From positions 1-64,000 of the forward strand of contig NZ_JABLSI010000010.1 in NCBI RefSeq assembly GCF_019303475.1: a stretch of DNA of 64,000 bases, given 5' to 3'. Origin of the DNA: Streptomyces sp. JJ38. GTDB taxonomy: Bacteria; Actinomycetota; Actinomycetes; Streptomycetales; Streptomycetaceae. The notes beneath the pieces are model-generated. The model worked only from the letters and a program-made list of their open reading frames with translations, was not told where the DNA came from and did no database searches. Position numbers and translations under genes: made by a program. Below are positions 44,127-54,435 of the stretch, piece by piece (positions within the stretch are counted from its first letter, which is position 1; each line of letters opens with the position of its first letter).

Positions 44127-44637
44127 GTGCGTACAGGAGGCCGACGAGGGAACCGCTGCTCACGATCTCGCGACGGTCGATCATGCTCCGGATCTCTGTC
44201 AGCGGTATCCACTCGATGCGGTCGGACTCGTTCTTCTCCGTCGGCGGGCCGACGTAGGTCGCCCCGTCCGCGCGGAACAGGTGATGCTGTGAGTCCGTGA
44301 TCCCGTTCGCCGGCTCGGCGTAGACCAGGGGCCTCATTGGCCCCGGTCGCCAGCCCGTCTCCTCAAGGACCTCGCGGGCGGCGGCGTCAGCAGGCGCTTC
44401 GCCGTCCTCGACCAGGCCCATGGGCAGTTCCCAGGCCCACGCGTCCGTGATGAAGCGGTGGCGCCACATCATCAAGACCTCCTGGCGGTCGTTGATCACG
44501 GTGGCCACCGCCAGGTGCCGGAGTTTGACGACGTGGTACTCCCACCGGCGTCCGTCCGGCTGCTCGACGTCGGTCAACCACAGGTTGACCCAGCGGTTCT
44601 CGTAGATCGGACGTTCCCCGTGGATCTTCCACTGCAT
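44104..44637 (-). CDS. NUDIX hydrolase
   Basis: 177 residues. Complete Nudix box GLVEDGEAPADAAAREVLEETGW (G-x5-E-x7-REVLEETGW) binding Mg for cleavage of nucleoside diphosphate-linked substrates. N-terminal WKIHGERPIYENRWVNLWLTDVEQPDGRRWEYHVV is the ADP-ribose/ADP-sugar pyrophosphatase-like entry. In streptomycetes such a gene often adjoins an XRE/TPR regulator, as here with the broken one. The ATG start at 44637 has no clear Shine-Dalgarno. The substrate is not predictable. Confidence 0.92.
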   Translation of the reverse strand: MQWKIHGERPIYENRWVNLWLTDVEQPDGRRWEYHVVKLRHLAVATVINDRQEVLMMWRHRFITDAWAWELPMGLVEDGEAPADAAAREVLEETGWRPGPMRPLVYAEPANGITDSQHHLFRADGATYVGPPTEKNESDRIEWIPLTEIRSMIDRREIVSSGSLVGLLYALMDEGIR

Positions 44638-44783
44638 CGCTGATGCCCCTCTCGACCAGTGCCCAGCATCGCGGAGCCGGTCTTCCGCGCAACCGGTTCG
44701 GGTATTCGCGTCCTTTTGACGGATACGGTCACGCGAGGTTCGTTGATCGGGTGGTTCTGTCGTGCCGGGGTGAGGTCGATCGC

Positions 44784-45716
44784 CTATGCCTGTTCGCCGG
44801 TGACGTCGCCGGGGAGCCAGTCGTGGGGTGGGTTGTGCACTAGCCAGCGGTTGCGGGCGGCTTGGGTGGCGCAGGCGGCGGTGAGGGTGGTGAGGCCCGG
44901 GTGTGGGTCGCCGGTGCGCCAGAGCAGGGACCAGGCGTAGAGCGGTGTGGGGTTGGTGAGGGGGATGGAGCGCAGGTTGGGGATCGCGGGGAGGGGGACG
45001 TCGGCGGGGAGGAGGGAGAAGCGGTCGGGGGAGGCCGCCACCTCGTCCAGGAAGTGGGTGAGGCCGAGGTTGACGCTCGCGACCGTGTCGCGGATGCCGA
45101 ACCCGTCGGCGAACTGGTGGAGGAAGTCGAGGCGGTGGAGGGGGCCGGGGGTCCAGAGGGCGGTGTCGCTCAACTGGAATGGGGACAGGGAGGGTTCGGC
45201 GGCCAGGGGGTGGTTGGCGGCGAGGATGGCGTCTACCGGCTCCAGGCGGACGAGGCGGTGAGTGAGCCCGGCTGGCAGGGGTGGGTGGACGCGGCCGAAG
45301 GCGGCGTCGATTTCGCCGTTGAGGAGGGCCGCCGTCACGGAGGGCAGGTCTCGGCCGTGGCCCAGGACCAGGTCAACGGTCGGCTCGGTGAGCTGGGCCA
45401 TCGTCCGCATGGGGGCGTAGAGGTGTCCCCAGACGTCGACGCGTAGGGGGCGGTGCTTGCCGATGGCCGCGGCGACGGCCGCGTCGGCGGCGGTGAGGGT
45501 CTGCCGGGCCGGTGGGAGGAAGCGCTGTCCGGCCTCGGTGAGGCGTACTCCGCGGGGGCCGCGCTCGAAGAGTTCGGCGCCGAGCAAGGTCTCCAGGCGG
45601 GCGATCCGTTTGGAGAGGGCCTGCTGGGAGATGGCGAGCGTGCTCGCGGCCCGGCCGAAGTGGAGTTCGTCGGCGGTGTGGACGAAGGCACGGACCTGCG
45701 CCATGTCGAGATCCAT
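44784..45716 (-). CDS. LysR-family transcriptional regulator
   Basis: 310 residues. N-terminal HTH (MAQVRAFVHTADELHFGRAASTLAISQQALSKRIARLETLLGAELFERGPRGVRLTEAG) and a periplasmic-binding-like effector domain (PLRVDVWGHLYAPMRTMAQL...). It is divergent from the quinone reductase operon; the 90-bp gap contains a palindrome fitting a LysR T-N11-A box. LysR proteins usually activate the divergent operon with a small-molecule co-inducer. ATG 45716 follows GGTGAGAG; the upstream GTG 45737 is less likely. Confidence 0.94.
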   Translation of the reverse strand: MDLDMAQVRAFVHTADELHFGRAASTLAISQQALSKRIARLETLLGAELFERGPRGVRLTEAGQRFLPPARQTLTAADAAVAAAIGKHRPLRVDVWGHLYAPMRTMAQLTEPTVDLVLGHGRDLPSVTAALLNGEIDAAFGRVHPPLPAGLTHRLVRLEPVDAILAANHPLAAEPSLSPFQLSDTALWTPGPLHRLDFLHQFADGFGIRDTVASVNLGLTHFLDEVAASPDRFSLLPADVPLPAIPNLRSIPLTNPTPLYAWSLLWRTGDPHPGLTTLTAACATQAARNRWLVHNPPHDWLPGDVTGEQA

Positions 45717-45732
45717 GGCTCTCACCGTAGGT

Positions 45733-45749
45733 GACAACCCTGGGTTGTC
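45733..45749. promoter_or_regulatory. LysR operator palindrome
   Basis: GACAACCC-T-GGGTTGTC, perfect 8-bp arms around a central T, lying 16 bp upstream of the LysR start and about 56 bp before the divergent quinone reductase start. The location is where LysR proteins bind to repress themselves and activate the divergent promoter. Confidence 0.7.
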
Positions 45750-45805
45750 GATGTGGGGTGGTGGTTGTTGGATCTTGTGGCGGGCTCGGCGGTTGCATGC
45801 GCGGT

Positions 45806-46723
45806 ATGCACAGACTGATTCCCACCGGCGACGCGACGCGGCCCGTCGCCTTCGCGGAGGTGCCCCAGCCCGTGCCCGAGCCGGGGGAGGCGCTGGTCAA
45901 GGTGGAGGCGTTCGCGCTGAACCGTGGCGAGACGTTCCTCCTGGAGCGCCCGGAGCCGGGGTGGCTGCCGGGCAAGGACGTGGCGGGGCTCGTGGTGCAG
46001 ACGGCGGCCGACGGCTCCGGGCCCGGCATCGGTACCCGGGTGGTCGGGCATCCGGCGCGGGGCGGCTGGGCCGAGTACGCGGCCGTGCCGACGCACTCGC
46101 TCGCGGTGCTTCCGGACAGCGTCGACAGCGTGCGCGCGGCGGCTCTCCCGCTGGCCGGGATCACCGCGCTGCGGCTGTTGCGCGCGGCCGGTCCGTTGGC
46201 CGGGGTGCGGGTGCTGCTGACGGGTGCGTCGGGCGGTGTCGGTCACTACGTCACCGAGCTGGCCGTGGCGGCCGGGGCCGAGGTGACCGCGGTGACGGCC
46301 ACGCCCGCACGGGGCGAGCGTCTGGTGGAGCTGGGGGCCGCGGTGGTGCACGAGGTCGCGGAGGCCCGGGGGCCCTTCGACGTCGTGCTGGAGTCCACGG
46401 GCGGTCCCGAGCTGGCGGCCGCCGTGATGAAGGTGCGTCCTGGCGGCCTGCTCGTGTGGTTCGGGCAGGCCAGCCGGACTCCGGTGACGCTCGACTTCTT
46501 CGGGCTGCTGGGCGGCCCCGAGGGCGTCACGATCCGGCATTTCCACTATGCGGGCGCCCCGTACGGCCCCGACCTGGCGGCCTTGGCGCGGTGCGTGGAG
46601 CGGGGGCGGCTGCACCCCGAGATCGGCCGGATCGCCGCCTGGTCGGAGGCCGCCGAAACGTTGGTCGACCTGCGGGAGCGCCGCATCCGCGGGAAGGCCG
46701 TTCTGCTGACGGGAGGTTCATGA
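45806..46723 (+). CDS. Zinc-type alcohol dehydrogenase-like quinone reductase (MDR family)
   Basis: 305 residues. MDR fold: GroES-like N-terminus (EALVKVEAFALNRGETFLLERPEPGWLPGKDVAGLVV), nucleotide site GVRVLLTGASGGVGHYVTELAVAAGAEVTAVT (GGVG). No catalytic-zinc Cys/His pattern is seen, so it is of the quinone oxidoreductase/enoyl-reductase type, using NADPH on a quinone or alkenal. First gene of the operon; it overlaps the esterase start. ATG 45806 is assumed; ATG 45797 is possible. Probably detoxification of an electrophile, induced through LysR. Confidence 0.88.
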   Translation: MHRLIPTGDATRPVAFAEVPQPVPEPGEALVKVEAFALNRGETFLLERPEPGWLPGKDVAGLVVQTAADGSGPGIGTRVVGHPARGGWAEYAAVPTHSLAVLPDSVDSVRAAALPLAGITALRLLRAAGPLAGVRVLLTGASGGVGHYVTELAVAAGAEVTAVTATPARGERLVELGAAVVHEVAEARGPFDVVLESTGGPELAAAVMKVRPGGLLVWFGQASRTPVTLDFFGLLGGPEGVTIRHFHYAGAPYGPDLAALARCVERGRLHPEIGRIAAWSEAAETLVDLRERRIRGKAVLLTGGS

Positions 46724-47715
46724 TGAGTGTGGTCGAGTTCGCCGATGCGCAGTGGACGCGGGCCAGGGGAGCCGGAATCGATCCGGACGAGTACCGGCGC
46801 GTCACCGAGGGGCTGGGCTCGGTCGCGGACTGGGTCCCGGCGCTCCGGCGTACCGGGCAGGCGTGGTTGGAGCGTGCGGATCCGGTGGGCGCGCCCCAGG
46901 CGGCGGGGGAGCGCCTGCTGATGGCGGCGCGCTGGTTCCACCTGGCCACCCTCGCGCCGGGCGCGGAGGCTCACGAGGCGGCCGCCGAGGCGGACGCGGC
47001 GCTGGCCCGGGCGCTCGGCCTGCTGGAGCCGGGCGCGCGACGCGTGGAGGGTGAGGGGTTCACCGGTTGGCTGCGGGGGCCCGTCGACGCGCCCGGGACG
47101 GTGATCATCGTGCCCGGGTTGGACTCGGCCAAGGAGGAGTTTCTCGATCTGGCGGCCGCGTTGCTGGCCCGAGGGCTGGCCGTCTTCGCGATGGACGGCC
47201 CCGGGCAGGGCGTGCTGGCGGGCTCGACGGCGCTCACCCCGGAGTACGAGCGCGTCGTGGGGCGGGTCGTCGACGCCCTCGGGGTGGAGCGGGTTGGAAT
47301 CGTCGGGCTCAGCCTGGGCGGCTACCACGTCGGCCGTGCGGCGGCGCTGGAGCCGCGGGTCGCCGCGGTGGCGGCCGTCAGCGGGGCGTTCCGGCTCGAC
47401 TGGGAGGAACTGCCCCCACCGGTGCGGGACATCATCGCGTGGCGGGCCAAGGGCGAGGACGCGGCGCGGGACTTCGTCCGGCGGGCGGATCTCACGGAGC
47501 TGGCTCCGCGCATCAGTGCGCCGCTGCTCGTCGTGGAGGGGGATGCGGACGTCATTCCCGGGGTGACGAACTGCGAGCCGCTGGCGAAGCTGGCGCCGCG
47601 CGGGAGCTTTGTGTCCGTGCCGGGCGGTGATCACCTGATCGGCAATGTGCGGGACGCGTGGCTGCCCCGCCTCACCGACCACTTCGCGCAGACCCTGACG
47701 GGAGCAACGGCATGA
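46723..47715 (+). CDS. Alpha/beta hydrolase (FrsA/DUF1100-like esterase)
   Basis: 330 residues. An N-terminal helical region (WTRARGAGIDPDEYRRVTEGLGSVADWVPALRRTGQAWLERAD) precedes the hydrolase core GTVIIVPGLDSAKEEFLDLAAALLARGLAVFAMDGPGQGVL, nucleophile GLSLGGYHVGRAAAL, catalytic Asp in LLVVEGDADVIPG and His in PGGDHLIG. This order matches the FrsA family and pseudooxynicotine-hydrolase-like C-C hydrolases. The start lies in GGGAGGTTCATGATG; ATG 46723 has the better spacing (6 nt), ATG 46720 is possible. Second gene of the operon; overlaps both neighbours. Confidence 0.87.
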   Translation: MSVVEFADAQWTRARGAGIDPDEYRRVTEGLGSVADWVPALRRTGQAWLERADPVGAPQAAGERLLMAARWFHLATLAPGAEAHEAAAEADAALARALGLLEPGARRVEGEGFTGWLRGPVDAPGTVIIVPGLDSAKEEFLDLAAALLARGLAVFAMDGPGQGVLAGSTALTPEYERVVGRVVDALGVERVGIVGLSLGGYHVGRAAALEPRVAAVAAVSGAFRLDWEELPPPVRDIIAWRAKGEDAARDFVRRADLTELAPRISAPLLVVEGDADVIPGVTNCEPLAKLAPRGSFVSVPGGDHLIGNVRDAWLPRLTDHFAQTLTGATA

Positions 47716-48458
47716 AGCGCTTCGACGACAAGACCGTGCTGATCACCGGCGGGACCAGTGGCATGGGGTTGGCCACGGCCCACCGGCTCGTCGCCGAGGG
47801 TGCCCGGGTCGTCGTCACGGGACGTACCCGGGAGCGGGTGGACGACGCGGTGCGGCAGCTGGGTGCCGACGCCTCGGGGGTGGTCGCCGATGCCGCGGAC
47901 GTTGGCGCGGTGGAGGCGTTGATGGAGACGGTCCGCGAGCGGCATGGTCGCCTCGACAGCGTGTTCGCCAACGCGGGCGTCGGTACGTTCCGGCCGTTCG
48001 AGGAGCTCACCGAGGCCGACGTCGACCACTGCGTGGACGTCAACTTCAAGGGGGTGTTCTTCACCGTCCAGAAGGCGCTGCCGCTGCTGAGGGACGGGGG
48101 CTCGGTCGTGATCAACGCGTCGTGGACGCTCCACCGGGGCAACAGCGTGCTCAGCCTCTACTCGGCCACCAAGGCCGCCGCGCACAACCTGGCCCGGACG
48201 CTCGCCGCCGCCCTGGCCCCGCGCGGTATCCGGGTCAACTCCATCAGCCCCGGGTACATCGACACGCCGATGTATCCCTTCGACGCGCTGAGCCCCGAGC
48301 AGGCGGAGGCGGTGACCCGTCAGGTCGTCGCGGGGCGGTTCGGCCGGCCGGAGGAGATCGCGGCGGTTGTGGCCTTCCTCGCCTCGTCCGACGCGTCCTA
48401 CGTCAACGGCCAGGATCTCGTCGTCGACGGCGGGCTGGTGGGCTCCGTGCCCGGCTGA
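47712..48458 (+). CDS. Short-chain dehydrogenase/reductase
   Basis: 248 residues, classical SDR. TGGTSGMGLATAHRL (TGxxxGxG cofactor site), NAG at FANAGVGTF, active-site YSATKAAAHNLARTL (YxxxK), and PGYIDTPMYPF. GAxVVVTGR with an Arg after the second strand suggests NADP(H). In VVINASWTLHRGNS the usual catalytic Ser is present at S before W (NAS), though one residue is shifted relative to many SDRs. ATGA overlap with the esterase gene; last gene of the operon, followed by a strong hairpin. Substrate unknown. Confidence 0.9.
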   Translation: MKRFDDKTVLITGGTSGMGLATAHRLVAEGARVVVTGRTRERVDDAVRQLGADASGVVADAADVGAVEALMETVRERHGRLDSVFANAGVGTFRPFEELTEADVDHCVDVNFKGVFFTVQKALPLLRDGGSVVINASWTLHRGNSVLSLYSATKAAAHNLARTLAAALAPRGIRVNSISPGYIDTPMYPFDALSPEQAEAVTRQVVAGRFGRPEEIAAVVAFLASSDASYVNGQDLVVDGGLVGSVPG

Positions 48459-50615
<2,157 letters not shown>

Positions 50616-50680
50616 GCCGACTGCGCCCCCAGCAGCATGCCCGGCCTCGGACCACGGCGGTCCGGGGCCGGGCCGTTCCC

Positions 50681-50686
50681 TAGGAT
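50681..50686 (+). promoter_or_regulatory. -10 element for leaderless PadR gene
   Basis: TAGGAT ends 6 nt before ATG 50693 and no Shine-Dalgarno is seen; the same spacing is found at deoC and the phosphorylase gene. Confidence 0.45.
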
Positions 50687-50692
50687 GCCGAC

Positions 50693-51247
50693 ATGTCCCT
50701 GCCCCACGCGATCCTCACCGCCCTGCTGGAGAAGCCGTCGTCGGGGCTGGAGCTGACGCGCCGCTTCGACAAGTCGATCGGCTACTTCTGGTCCGCGACG
50801 CATCAGCAGATCTACCGCGAGCTGGGCAAGCTGGAGCAGTCCGGGTTCATCCGGGCGCTGCCGACGGAGGCGCCGGCGCGCGGGCAGCGCAAGGAGTGGG
50901 AGGTCCTGCCGAAGGGGCGGGAGGAGCTGACGGCGTGGGTGGCCCGGGTCGAGGACCCGAAGACCGTCCGGGACCCGCTGCTGCTGCGGATGCGGGCGGC
51001 GGCCGTCGTTGGGAGTGCGGGCCTTGAGGCCGAGCTGCGCCGTCATCTTGCGCTGCACGAGCGGCAGTTGGCCGAGTATCTGGAGATCGAGAAGCGCGAC
51101 TTCCCGCCGGAGCGGGACACCGAGCCGGACCGGCTGCGGCACGTCGTCCTCAAGGGCGGCATCGGCCTGGAGACGTTCTGGATCGCCTGGCTCACCGACG
51201 CCCTCGACCAGCTCCCCCGTGGCCAGGACGGGGCCGACGCTCCCTGA
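50693..51247 (+). CDS. PadR-family transcriptional regulator
   Basis: 184 residues. Winged HTH (SLPHAILTALLEKPSSGLELTRRFDKSIGYFWSATHQQIYRELGKLEQSGFIRALPTEAPARGQRKEWEVLPKGREELTAWV) and the Vir_act_alpha_C helical dimerisation tail (LRRHLALHERQLAEYLEIEKRDFPPERDTEPDRLRHVVLKGGIGLETFWIAWLTDAL). PadR proteins repress detoxification or transport genes. It lies 77 bp after the reductase and may control it, though its promoter looks separate and leaderless. Confidence 0.93.
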   Translation: MSLPHAILTALLEKPSSGLELTRRFDKSIGYFWSATHQQIYRELGKLEQSGFIRALPTEAPARGQRKEWEVLPKGREELTAWVARVEDPKTVRDPLLLRMRAAAVVGSAGLEAELRRHLALHERQLAEYLEIEKRDFPPERDTEPDRLRHVVLKGGIGLETFWIAWLTDALDQLPRGQDGADAP

Positions 51248-51278
51248 GCGCGAGGGCGCTGGCCTCGTCGGCCTCGGC

Positions 51279-51500
51279 TCAGACGCGGCCCTCGGCCTCG
51301 GCGATGGACTCGACCAGTCGACGGGCGCTCGCGGGTGATCGCATCAGGTACATCGTCTCCTGCCAGGATGCGTAGTCCTCTTCCGAGATGAGGATGGCAT
51401 TTCCGTTGCGGGACGTGATGAGCACCGATGAGCGGTCGTCGTTGACCTGCTGGATCAGTGCGTGCAGGTTGTCGCGGGCCTCGTGGGCAGGGATGGGCAC
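51279..51500 (-). CDS. Solitary YefM/Phd-type antitoxin
   Basis: 73 residues. VPIPAHEARDNLHALIQQVNDDRSSVLITSRNGNAILISEEDYASWQETMYLMRSPASARRLVESIAEAEG is the full Phd/YefM fold and toxin-binding tail. The GTG start has GAGGAGG at 5 nt. Partner YoeB/Txe toxin genes normally follow by overlap, but only 31 bp separate its stop from the convergent PadR stop, so none is present. It may protect against or regulate other toxins, or be a remnant. Confidence 0.92.
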   Translation of the reverse strand: MPIPAHEARDNLHALIQQVNDDRSSVLITSRNGNAILISEEDYASWQETMYLMRSPASARRLVESIAEAEGRV

Positions 51501-51590
51501 AGCCGCCTCCTCGTATGTCGTGTCGGCAACTGTGCCACCGCTTCCTGCCGGGGCGTCCCCTCCACGTCGCACAGCCCCGGAACCGCCGGG

Positions 51591-51628
51591 ACGGCCGGCC
51601 CGGCCTGGGGAGGCTTCGGGCCGGCCGT
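51591..51628 (-). terminator. Terminator hairpin after subtilase gene
   Basis: ACGGCCGGCCCG (51591-51602) and CGGGCCGGCCGT (51617-51628) are perfect 12-bp arms around a 14-nt loop, 26 bp after the subtilase stop on the minus strand. Confidence 0.7.
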
Positions 51629-51653
51629 CGGGGCCGCTAGCGGACTGCGGGGC

Positions 51654-52853
51654 CTACTTGACGAGGTTCAGCAGCAGGTTGGGCGAGCCCTGGCCCGGGT
51701 TGGTGACGACGTCGGGGGAGGCCGCGTCCGTGAGCGCCTGGGAGACCTGCTCCGGGGTGGCCTCGCCGTTGTCCGCCAGGTACAGGGCGGCGACGCCCGC
51801 GACGTGCGGGGTGGCCATCGAGGTGCCGGAGATGGTCTTGGTGGAGCCGTCGTTCCAGGCGGCGGTGATGTCGACGCCGGGGGCGAAGAGGTCCAGCGGC
51901 GCGCCGTAGTTGGAGAAGCTCGCCATGCCGTCGGCGTCGTCGGTCGCGCCGACGGTGATGGCCTCCTCGACGCGGGCCGGGGAGACGTTGGTCGCGTCCT
52001 GGCTCTCGTTCCCGGCCGCGACGGCGAAGGTCACGCCGGCGGCTATCGCGTTCTTGACGGCCTCGTCCAGGACGGGGTCGACGCCGCCGCCGAGCGACAT
52101 GTTGGCGACCGAGGGGCCCGAGGCGTTCTCGGCCACCCACTCGATCCCGGCGACGACCTGGGCGGTGGTGCCCGAGCCGTTGTCGTCCAGCACGCGGACG
52201 CCGACGACCGTGGCGTTCTTCGCCACGCCGTGCGCCTCACCGGCGATCGTGCTGGCGACGTGGGTGCCGTGGCCGTTGCCGTCCTGGGCGACGTCGTCCT
52301 CCTCGACCGCGTCGTAGCCGTCCTCGGCGCGGCCACCGAAGTCCTCGTGCTCCACCATCACGCCGGTGTCGATGACGTAGGCGGTGACGCCCTCGCCGCC
52401 GCCGTCCGGATAGGTGTAGCTCTGGTCGAGGGGGAGCGCGGGGCTGTCGATGCGGTCCAGGCCCCAGTTGGGCGGGTCGGTCTGCTCGGCGGAGATGGTG
52501 TGCGTCTGGTTGGCGTACACCTTGTCGACGGCGGGGTCGGCGGCGAGCCGACGCGCCTCCTGCGCCGACAGCGAGGTGGCGGCGTAGCCGTTGAGCGCGT
52601 GGGTGAAGGTCTCCTCGACCTTGCCGCCGTGCTTCTCGACGACGTCCTCGCCGCCCTGCGAGGCCGCCGAGACGCCGTTGTCCTTCAGGGTCACGATGTA
52701 GCTGCCCTCGACGGCGAGGGCGGAGTTCGCCCCGATGACCGTCCCCTCGGCGGGGCCGGCGTTGGCCGGGAGGGCGATGAGTCCGGTGCCGACGGCCGCC
52801 GCGGCCACCGCCGCGGAGATGCCGACGGTGAGCTTCCTGCGCGTCACTGCCAT
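51654..52853 (-). CDS. Secreted subtilisin-like serine protease (S8)
   Basis: 399 residues. Signal peptide (VTRRKLTVGISAAVAAAAVGTGLIALPANAGP), I9 inhibitor propeptide (SYIVTLKDNG...HALNGYAATSLSAQEARRLAADPAVDKVYANQ), then a proteinase-K-like catalytic domain: Asp in AYVIDTGV, His in GNGHGTHVAST, oxyanion Asn in AVAAGNESQ, Ser in ISGTSMATPHVAG. The enzyme matures by removing the propeptide and cuts extracellular proteins. ATG 52853 has AAGGA 8 nt upstream; GTG 52868 is possible. The LuxR-type gene upstream in the same orientation, 124 bp away, may control it. Confidence 0.95.
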   Translation of the reverse strand: MAVTRRKLTVGISAAVAAAAVGTGLIALPANAGPAEGTVIGANSALAVEGSYIVTLKDNGVSAASQGGEDVVEKHGGKVEETFTHALNGYAATSLSAQEARRLAADPAVDKVYANQTHTISAEQTDPPNWGLDRIDSPALPLDQSYTYPDGGGEGVTAYVIDTGVMVEHEDFGGRAEDGYDAVEEDDVAQDGNGHGTHVASTIAGEAHGVAKNATVVGVRVLDDNGSGTTAQVVAGIEWVAENASGPSVANMSLGGGVDPVLDEAVKNAIAAGVTFAVAAGNESQDATNVSPARVEEAITVGATDDADGMASFSNYGAPLDLFAPGVDITAAWNDGSTKTISGTSMATPHVAGVAALYLADNGEATPEQVSQALTDAASPDVVTNPGQGSPNLLLNLVK

Positions 52854-52977
52854 GTGAATGTCCTTCACTGCCGTGTCGTGGGGGGATGCGCCGTGGGGGC
52901 GCGAACAGCAGCCAAGCTCATGTACACGACAGCTTCAAGGGATGCAAAGAGAGCGCTATTCAGGGGCGATTCCGGCA

Positions 52978-54024
52978 TCAGGGGGCGACTCGGTCGGCCT
53001 CGGGCTGGACAACTCCGCCCCCGATGTCCAGTCGTGCCGCCACCATGCCGAGCTGGAAGCGCGTGGTCACGCCGAGCCGTTCCATCGTCGCCCGCAGCCG
53101 CCGCTGGAAGGTGCGGTGACTCACGCCGAGTTGCCGGGCCATGACCTGGTCCGTCAGCCCGGTGGCCAGCAGCGCCAGCAGCCGCGTGTCGTCGCAGGGG
53201 AGGCCCGGACCGTCGCCGTCGCCCTCGTCGTCCGCGAGGAAGTCGGACAGCGGCAGCGCCTGCGCCCACAGCACCTCGAAGAACGAACTCAACGCGTCCA
53301 GCAGGCCCGAGGCGTGGACGACGACGCAACTGGCCACCTCGTAGTGCGTGGTGCGCAGGGGCAGGATGCCGGTCTGCTCGTCGGCCAGCAGCATCTTCGT
53401 CGGCGCGCTGGTCAGGACCCGTGCCTCCTCGCCGAGTTCGGCGCAGGCCAGGATGTCGGTGTGGGTGCTGTGGAAGGTGGCCAGCCCCTCGGCGTCGTAC
53501 AGCACCCGGTAGGCGACGCCGCGCCGCATCGTCTCGCCCTGGAGCGGCATCATGCCGGTGCGCGCGTCGTGCCGGTCCGGGTCGCTGTTGACGTACGGCG
53601 GCCGGTCCACGCCGCGGACCAGGTGTCGGGCGCCGCGTTGCAGCTGGTCCACCCGCTGCATGACGGCCGCCCGGCCCACGACGACCTCCACCACGTCGAG
53701 CGGGTCGCGGGCGTCCGCCGCCGCCCGGAACCGGGCCGCCAGGTGGTGCACATGGCGCCGGGCCCGTTGCAGCTCCTCCTCGCGCGCGGCCAGGAGCGCG
53801 GCGAGCGCCACGTCCGGCTCGACGGGCAGAAACCGGTCCGGCCCCCGCCGCCTGCCGGCGACGCGCTGGATCAGCCCCAGCTCCTCCAGGGAGCCGAGGG
53901 CTCCCCGCACCCGGGTGACCGACAGCCCCAGGCCGTCCCGCAGCTCGGCGGTGGTGACGGCGCCGTCCACCAGCGCCTCGTACACCTGCTGCTGGACGGC
54001 GTCCAGATCCAACGCCTCAAGCAT
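52978..54024 (-). CDS. LuxR/TrmB-type transcriptional regulator
   Basis: 348 residues. N-terminal TrmB-like winged helix (VQQQVYEALVDGAVTTAELRDGLGLSVTRVRGALGSLEELGLIQRVAG), a long central sensor-like part (YVNSDPDRHDARTGMMPLQGETMRRGVAYRVLYD) and a C-terminal LuxR helix-turn-helix (RLLALLATGLTDQVMARQLGVSHRTFQRRLRATMERLGVTTRFQLGMVAARL). This combination is a known streptomycete helix-turn-helix family with a role around secreted proteases. It shares orientation with the subtilase gene. ATG 54024 is the first start in frame with the HTH. Confidence 0.88.
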   Translation of the reverse strand: MLEALDLDAVQQQVYEALVDGAVTTAELRDGLGLSVTRVRGALGSLEELGLIQRVAGRRRGPDRFLPVEPDVALAALLAAREEELQRARRHVHHLAARFRAAADARDPLDVVEVVVGRAAVMQRVDQLQRGARHLVRGVDRPPYVNSDPDRHDARTGMMPLQGETMRRGVAYRVLYDAEGLATFHSTHTDILACAELGEEARVLTSAPTKMLLADEQTGILPLRTTHYEVASCVVVHASGLLDALSSFFEVLWAQALPLSDFLADDEGDGDGPGLPCDDTRLLALLATGLTDQVMARQLGVSHRTFQRRLRATMERLGVTTRFQLGMVAARLDIGGGVVQPEADRVAP

Positions 54025-54435
54025 GTCCGAATCGTGACCTTGGCGGCGCAATCACGTCAATGGCGTCATGGCGACATCCTTGAGCCCCCCACAGGGCCTC
54101 CACAAATCGCGGTGGCCGCATCCGGTCCCGGTGGGGCGACCGGCGGTCAACACTCCTGAAGCGCAGGCGCAGGCGCAGGCGCAGGCGCAGGACCGGACCG
54201 GGGCGGGGTGGCGACGAGCGCGCCGGGCGGGCCCTCCGGCGCCTCCCGGCTCCCCGCCGACGTGCGCTCCCGTCGGGTGGGAGAAGGGCGAGTTGGCTCT
54301 CTGCGCGGGGGACTTGAGGACGGGTGTGTTTCGTCCGGGGCGGTGATTGTCCGTACCCCCATGTCAGTTGCCCGCGGCATCGCCGCCGTGTTCTCCTCGT
54401 GGCGACCACCGTGGATGCGTAGGGGGAACTTCACG
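54025..54435. other. Divergent intergenic region, regulator and Rieske genes
   Basis: About 410 bp. Contains the GCGCAG tandem repeat and a GC-rich stretch with short frames that lack ribosome-binding sites. The promoter for the Rieske gene should lie in 54330-54420; no confident -10/-35 pair was found. Confidence 0.55.
54161..54190. repeat. Five tandem GCGCAG hexamers
   Basis: GCGCAG repeated exactly five times (54161-54190), followed by a partial copy. It is a short microsatellite in a non-coding region; slippage could alter spacing between the divergent promoters. Confidence 0.9.

Noticed and set aside
54161-54190. GCGCAG repeats considered as a CRISPR-like array
   Set aside because: The unit is 6 bp with no spacers; it is a simple microsatellite.
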